DNA from: Diatrype stigma
Lineage: Eukaryota > Ascomycota > Sordariomycetes > Xylariales > Diatrypaceae
NCBI GenBank assembly: GCA_022225965.2
Contig: JAKJXP020000043.1
Location: 310,001-374,000 of the forward strand
Direction of reading: 5' to 3'
Length of the DNA: 64,000 nt
The stretch's first letter is position 1. Every line of letters starts with the position of its first letter. A model generated the notes under the pieces. The model was not told where the DNA came from, made no database searches, and saw nothing but the letters and a program-made list of their open reading frames with translations. A program made the position numbers and the translations under genes. Shown here piece after piece: positions 57,870-64,000 of the stretch.

Positions 57870-59765
57870 ATGGCGTCTCCAGTCGCGTCTGCTGTCCTGA
57901 AGTCTCGCATCCGGCGGCCGTCAATGCTGAAGAAGCTATGCCGGCCACAGGACCTGTTGCACCACTTCCCCGACGGCGCCTACGTCGGCTGGTCGGGCTT
58001 CACCGGTGTCGGATATCCTAAGTGCGTAGCTCCCGCTGTCTGGTTTTGGCTTCCGAACTCTTCCGTGATCCTGTCCCTGCGCAAGGGTTCTGGTTTCGTA
58101 GAAGAGCAAACGGGAATGAGATGAACCCCGCTGACATGTGATGTGCAACACCAGAAAGATGCCCACGTTCTTAGCAGATCACGTCGAGAAGAACAACCTG
58201 CAGGGGAAGCTTAAATATAACTTGTTCGTCGGCGCCTCGTCCGGCGCCGAGACGGAGAACCGGTGGGCCGAGCTGAATATGATCGAGCGGCGGAGTCCCC
58301 ACCAGGTCGGCAAGGCGATCGCCAAGGGCATCAACAATGGACAGATCAAGTTCTTCGACAAGCACTTGTCCATGTTTCCGGTTGATTTAGTCTACGTAAG
58401 GCTTTTCGTTTTTATCTAGACTCCGGGTCATTTTGGGCGATATATCCGCCCTCGAACACGGTTACTGACCATGCGATCATAGGGATTCTACACCAAGGAC
58501 CGGCCGAACCAGAATATGGACGTGGTAGTCGTCGAGGCTTCCGACATCAAAGAAGATGGCAGCATCGTTCCTGGAGCGTCGGTGGGCGCTACGCCCGAGT
58601 TGGTGCAGCTCGCTGACAAGGTAAGGAGCTCTCTCGAACCTCCGTTACCCCCATCCCATCAATGCGCACACGCGCATAACTACATGTCCGGAAATTACGC
58701 TAACGCCCAGACCAGATCATCATCGAGGTCAACACATCGATACCCAGTTTCGAGGGTCTACACGACATCACCATGACGGACCTGCCGCCGCGTCGGAAGC
58801 CGTACCTGATCATGGGAGTGGAGGACCGAATCGGAACGACCTCGATCCCCGTTGACCCGGAGAAGGTTGTGGGCGTGCTCGAGTCGGACTACCCGGACCA
58901 GACGGCGCCCAACACGCCCGCCGACGCATCCTCGCGGGCCATTGCCGGCCACCTGATTGAGTTCTTCGAGCACGAGGTGAAGCACGGCCGCATGCCCAAG
59001 TCGCTGCTGCCTCTCCAGTCGGGCATCGGCAACATCGCCAACGCGGTGATCGGGGGTCTCTCCGAGTCAAACTTCTCTAACCTGAAGGTGTGGACCGAGG
59101 TGATCCAGGACACGTTCCTGGACCTGTTCGACAGCGGCAAGCTGGACTTCGCCACGGCGACGTCGGTGCGCTTCTCGCCCGACGGCTTCAAGCGCTTCTA
59201 CGACAACTGGGAGTCGTACCACAACAAGCTGCTGCTGCGGTCGCAGCAGGTGTCCAACTCGCCCGAGATCATCCGGCGGCTCGGCGTCATCGGCATGAAC
59301 ACGCCGGTCGAGGTGGACATGTACGCGCACGCCAACAGCACCAACGTGCTGGGGTCGCGGATGCTGAACGGGCTGGGCGGCTCGGCCGACTTCCTGCGCA
59401 GCAGCAAGTACAGCATCATGCACACGCCGTCGACGCGGCCGTCCAAGACGGACCCGCACGGCGTGTCGTGCATCGTGCCCATGTGCACGCACGTCGACCA
59501 GACCGAGCACGACCTCGACGTCATCGTGACGGAGAACGGGCTGGCCGACGTGCGCGGGCTCAGCCCCCGCGAGCGCGCCCGCGTCATCATCGACAAGTGC
59601 GCCCACGACGTCTACAAGCCCATCCTGCAGAACTACTTCGACAAGGCCGAGTACGAGTGCCTCCGCAAGGGCATGGGCCACGAGCCCCACCTGCTCTTCA
59701 ACGCCTTCGACATGCACAAGGCCCTCGTCGAGGAGGGCAGCATGCAGAAGGTCAAGGGGTGGTAA
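57870..59765 (+). CDS. ACH1: Acetyl-CoA hydrolase / succinyl-CoA:acetate CoA-transferase
   Basis: Exons 57870-58021, 58155-58395, 58483-58620 and 58716-59765 give 526 residues, the usual length of Ach1. The N-terminus ([19 protein letters not shown]) is basic and suits mitochondrial import. Conserved blocks include [33 protein letters not shown], the acyl-CoA binding [16 protein letters not shown], and [22 protein letters not shown] with [16 protein letters not shown]. The enzyme moves CoA between succinyl-CoA and acetate (or propionyl-CoA and acetate), which helps growth on acetate and detoxification of propionyl-CoA. All introns keep frame. The gene is highly conserved, so confidence is high. 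Confidence 0.95.
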
Positions 59766-61165
59766 ACAAAACGGTATTCCAACTGTCGTGGTTAGATCAC
59801 GAAAGTAAAGTAAAGGGGAAACCCCAGTACCTACCACGAAACAGGGATCTAGGGGGTGGAGGATATAAGGTAGCGCTTGACTGGTTAGAACGTCAGTAAG
59901 GGGCCGCGAAAGGGCCATGAATGTACATAGGTAGTAGTGTAGAACACTGAACATGCATTGGTCATAATTGACCATTCACATCAAGTCTCTGAGGTGTATA
60001 ATGGACGAAACGAAAGGATTCTATTGTATCGATGTATTTTCAAGTGCTCCTTGGCACGACCAGGATAATTATACCTCCCAATCTGTACCGCTGTTTGACT
60101 GGTATACACCCTCTGTGTCGAGTGTAGTATGTGTTGGGTTGCTTCCTCGCATGGCTTCGTTTACAAAGCTTTCTTTTTAGGGTTATTCAATTACCTCCCC
60201 TTGTGAGAGGCAGGTTACCATCCAGAACTATGGCAGGTACGATTATGGGTCAAGCTTCAACAGCCACATGAATCACCAACAGCATCAAAGACAATCCCAT
60301 CTTACTGCGATGTCCCCATCACAGATCACGAAACGGGCTCGATAAGAGCCGAATAAAAATCGAACACTTCACCAGCCTCTAGGATCCGCAGGCTGCGGGA
60401 CCACTCTTCCTGTCTCATATTATTGCCTGGGGTAACCATATGCCGTGTTTGGCGGTGCGCCAGACGGGAGTGCAATCGCAATCGGAACATAGCTAATGCA
60501 GAAATCATGTGTGGTTAAAGATAAATCATGGTCGAGGCAATGACCGTCACCTCGTGATAGATTCGATTGTTGGTTTCCCCTTCGTAATTCGACATCCGGA
60601 GGCGACTCGAAAATTTATCACCGGCAAGAGCACTAGAGAATATAAGTTGTGGTCCTAACGACAGATGGAAGGGCAGAAAGGTGCGAGTAACAGTCCCTTC
60701 TTCATTATTTGCACACGCAATATTTATTCCCCTCTCCGATTCTCTCGTCCACACTTCGACGTCCAGCTCACAGAACAACCGATAGCGTTATGGACCAAGG
60801 GGAAAAGACGGGAATAGTGGTTAGAGTTTCATTCTGTCTCCTTTTCCACTTATATCTCCACGCAGGACCTTGGACTAGTCATACTAGCTGACGCGCTTGA
60901 CATCACATCTGCGGTGAACTGCCGAAGCTAGTCGGGGTCCGAGAACGGAGGGCAAAAGAAGCTCCCGGAGCTGCCGCAGCTCTCATATAAAAACAAATCT
61001 TCATCGCATTTGGACAAGTGCCTCGACTATATATTTCCAAGACTTTTAGTGAATCCAGAATACGTTCTAGCCCTATCCGAGAAGAAGAAGGAATAAAACG
61101 GCGTCGGTCGACATCGAATTCTTACGGCTCCGAAATCCGGGAAACCTAGTGCTTACGTACCCGCA
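59766..61165. other. Intergenic
   Basis: No supported gene between the CoA-transferase and the PEP-mutase-like gene. The last 200 bp are the latter's presumed promoter. Confidence 0.5.
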
Positions 61166-62211
61166 ATGGCGCAGCTCCAAGCCGCAACTAAGCTCCGGCA
61201 GATGCTGGCCGATCCGGACAAGATCATCGTGTGTCCCGGAGTTCAGGATGGCCTGACGGCTCGCATGGCGCTGCACGTGGGGTTTGATGCTCTGTACATG
61301 GTAAGTCAATTGCCTTCTTCCCCATAGCCCATTATCCTACCCTTATGTGTAAACTACCTACTCGCCTACCACCACCATTTCCCCCTTACCACATGCATGG
61401 AGACTAACTAACCACCACCACCCAGACCGGCGCAGGCACAGCGGCCTCGCGCCTGGGGCAGGCGGACCTCGGCCTCACGACGGTAGACGACATGGCGACC
61501 AACGCGGGGATGATCGCGGGCCTGGACCGGGCGGTGCCGGTGCTGGCGGACGCGGACACGGGGTTCGGGGGCCCCGTGATGGTGGCGCGCACGGTCGAGA
61601 AGTACGCGCTGCAGGGCGTGGCGGCGCTGCACATCGAGGACCAGGTGACGACCAAGCGGTGCGGGCACCTGCTGGGCAAGGAGCTCGTCGACGAGGCCAC
61701 CTTCGTGGCGCGGATCCGCGCCGCGGCCGCGGCGCGCGCCCGCCTCGCCAGCGACATCGTCATCATCGCGCGCACCGATGCGCTGCAGTCGCTGGGCTAC
61801 GAGGGCGCGGTCGCGCGCCTGCGCGCCGCCGTCGCGGCTGGCGCCGACGTCGCCTTCGTCGAGGGCGTGCGCACCGCGGACGACCTGGCCCGCGTCGCTG
61901 CCGACCTGGCCCCCACGCCGTGCTTGCTGAACATGGTGCAGGGCGGGGTCACGCCGCTGGTTAATGCGGAGGAGGCCCGCCGCCTCGGGTACCGCATCGT
62001 GATCTGGCCGCTCGCCGGGCTGACGAGCGCCTACATCGCCATGCGCGAGACGTGCCGCGAGCTGAAGGCCACGGGCGAGATCAAGGAGCGCTACACCGAG
62101 GATGGCAAGATCGACGGCGGCGTGCGCGATGTGTTCGAGCTGTGCGGGTTGAGCAAGTGCACTGAGTTCGATAAGGAGGTTGGCGGGTCGAGTTTCGCGA
62201 AGGGGATTTGA
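61166..62211 (+). CDS. PEP-mutase/isocitrate-lyase superfamily enzyme
   Basis: Exons 61166-61300 and 61426-62211 give 306 residues. It is a TIM-barrel enzyme of the superfamily that cleaves or forms C-C or C-P bonds next to carboxylates with Mg2+. Metal and substrate ligands are seen as DADTGFGGP (Asp87, Asp89) and HIEDQ (115-119). KRCGH at 122-126 supplies Cys124, the catalytic position of true lyases such as isocitrate, methylisocitrate and dimethylmalate lyase; phosphonomutases lack it. Later blocks IIARTDAL and NMVQGG are conserved. Candidate activities are dimethylmalate-type lyase or oxaloacetate hydrolase. The length (about 300) fits these better than isocitrate lyase (over 500). Following ACH1 in the same orientation, it may act in related carboxylate metabolism (inference). 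Confidence 0.85.
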
Positions 62212-64000
62212 CTGTTTCCACTTTTGTCGGGTCTCGACTGGTTCAAATGGAGGAAAGGACGGGTCTGGTCATTCAGCTGTGGGGATAGTCACTGTATATA
62301 ATAATAGGGGGTAGGGAGCGCACAAACAATTCATGATAATGGTCGCTTATACGACTTGATGATACATCCTTCCACATGCCGGCGGCGGTGTCCCCCAGGC
62401 ATCACACGCATTGTCACTTACAAACGTCTCTATGCGAGTCGATCTTTGAGTTACTTGGTATAGAAGGGGGGACCTGTAGAGAGTATGGCTAGAGCCTAGC
62501 CCCTATCAGGTCTGAAGGGGAGGCAACGCTATGATGACCAGTGAATTGAGACACATGTGTAGGAAATATCATGAAAGAGTTTAACTTGATTGACTCCAAC
62601 GAAGCTCTAAACACCATGATATATCACAGCAGTAACGACGGTATAAAAGCTTGCACACCAACTGAGATCAGTCTATCTTCAAGGGTGAAAGAAAAAAAGA
62701 AAAAGAAAACATAAAATCTTCGATTTTAAATGCGTTATTTCCAACCTTTCGCCATCCTAGGTTTGACTGAAGGCCGATGATCAGCGAGATATATCCAGGA
62801 TTTTAATCTCCTTCAAACACGCGCCGTATACGAGCTCAGAGTCCATATATATCTGTAGCAGGGGACCATGCAGCCGGCAGTTGCGAAGAACACTCATAGG
62901 TATAACACCAACTCGACAAATGGTAATCTCGATATGTGCTCTACCAGGGCCAGGGGGTACGGCACGGCACGAGGCTACAGCTGTATATCTGTGGATGAAG
63001 AACGGCTGTACGGAGATCGGATTACCGAGTGATAAATATAGAGTCTCACAGCCGATAACGGTATTGTCTCACCTTTATCGACCAACAGTTAATGTTGACT
63101 ATTATAGGCCGGGGAAACATCACTCAGGTATCTTCCCTTCGTCATTGCGGATTGCAGACCTAGGATGAGTTGGCTAGAACAGCTAACTACAACCAGGGTT
63201 TGGTAAAGGGGTCAGGTTGAGTAAGTTGCAAATCACGGCGCGAAGCGGTGAGTCGTCGATGTGAGCAGGCTGTGGTGTTTTGTTACAGGAAAGTAACGGC
63301 AACGATGTATAGTGAAGTAGCAATGCATATTGGAGGTGGTAACTGACGTTGCCGCTTGATATTGGGTAGGTGTTGGGGGATGTCTTGGCAAATCTTGGTC
63401 AAGCCGCCCAGCCTGGCCAACATCTTTCGCCACCCTATGCCTCACTCACCACCTGTCAACCTCATAAGAAGTTGGCCACGATCATACAGCCCCTTAAAGT
63501 TCATCAGTTAACTGTCAGGGTCTGGTATCACGCAACCCTTATAATGGTTCGTGAAGGGTATTTATATAAGTCGATACGGCTTCTGGGCTTCCTCGGAATC
63601 CTAGAAGGTCAGGTTTCAGATTTTTCTTACTACGAAAGGTTGCCCTGGCACTCTAATCCTACACAAAAACTGACCTTAACAGAACATCGCTCTTATCCTT
63701 CAGGGGCAGAGTGCCGCTCCTTACTAGGGTGTAGGCTAGCCTCTGGACTTTACCTTTTCAAAGCTACCTTATGGCAGTATGTTGTATATTAGACGGAAAC
63801 ATTAGCCACGCCTGTTCTTGCTCTACTTGGGTAGATGACGAGGTTGAGTGGTCCAAAGCGTTTATTACTGTCAAGTCTTTAGATGCTTGAGGGTTGAGGC
63901 TTTGAGGTTAAAAGGTTTTGGTCCTGATTTCATATGGAGGGGGGAAGCTTGTTCAATCTTTATTATTTTAGACAATATATTATTCCAGTGTCTGACCAGC
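62212..64000. other. Intergenic to window end
   Basis: No supported gene. A 140-codon frame at 63370-63792 is unrecognised and is treated as noncoding. Confidence 0.45.

Noticed and set aside
58889..59975. Long minus-strand frames opposite the CoA-transferase
   Set aside because: They are antisense shadows of a highly conserved GC-rich gene.
63370..63792. 140-codon frame near the window end
   Set aside because: Residue content and codon use do not look coding, and no conserved block was recognised.

Overview
The window looks like a chromosome segment of a filamentous ascomycete (Pezizomycotina). Genes carry short introns of about 50-180 nt with GTAAGT/GTACGT-type donors, coding GC is high at third positions, and the families are typical of moulds (CFEM/Pth11-like receptors, DUF8021, TRI12-type pump, several P450s). 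Two very AT-rich blocks carry the C-to-T/G-to-A signature of repeat-induced point mutation (RIP). All exon models were built by hand from reading frames, splice consensus and family knowledge. No transcript or database evidence was available.

Layout: 1-3374 is a RIP-degraded repeat block. 5449-6954 is a secretory-lipase-like hydrolase. 8482-10325 is a five-exon P450. 11757-18654 is an unrecognised membrane-protein gene split by a 4.9 kb RIP-mutated insertion (12852-17718). 19701-20192 is a lipocalin-like protein. 21626-22196 is a small GPI-type Cys/His-repeat protein, followed at 23263-25309 by a ZIP metal transporter. 26785-28174 (unknown membrane protein) and a P450 (28458-30261, minus) converge. 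30262-34427 is gene-poor and holds a MITE-like element. 34428-36227 is a CFEM plus 7TM receptor-like protein. An MCT-like MFS transporter (38070-39591, minus), a second Pth11-like receptor (40281-41974, minus) and a TRI12-like MFS pump (44330-46363, minus) follow. 48677-50579 is an FAD monooxygenase, 52248-52685 a Cys-rich secreted protein and 53629-54675 a DUF8021 protein. The right part is more housekeeping in character: DNAJC28/DUF1992 protein (55055-56740), acetyl-CoA hydrolase/CoA-transferase (57870-59765) and a PEP-mutase/isocitrate-lyase superfamily enzyme (61166-62211).

The most interesting unit is the pair at 21.6-25.3 kb. The small secreted protein has two copies of a ten-residue C-x-x-H-G-x-x-x-H-C motif. 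The ZIP transporter next to it has three copies of the matching C-H-x-H-(G/A)-x-x-x-(Y/H)-C motif in its predicted extracellular N-terminus. An intron falls at the same motif position and phase in four of these five copies. I infer an extracellular metal (probably zinc) capture-and-uptake pair, analogous in layout to the known PRA1-ZRT1 and aspf2-zrfC pairs but with a different secreted partner.

The rest of the left and middle part resembles an accessory region rich in secondary-metabolism tailoring enzymes, exporters and surface receptors. No polyketide, peptide or terpene synthase core gene is visible.
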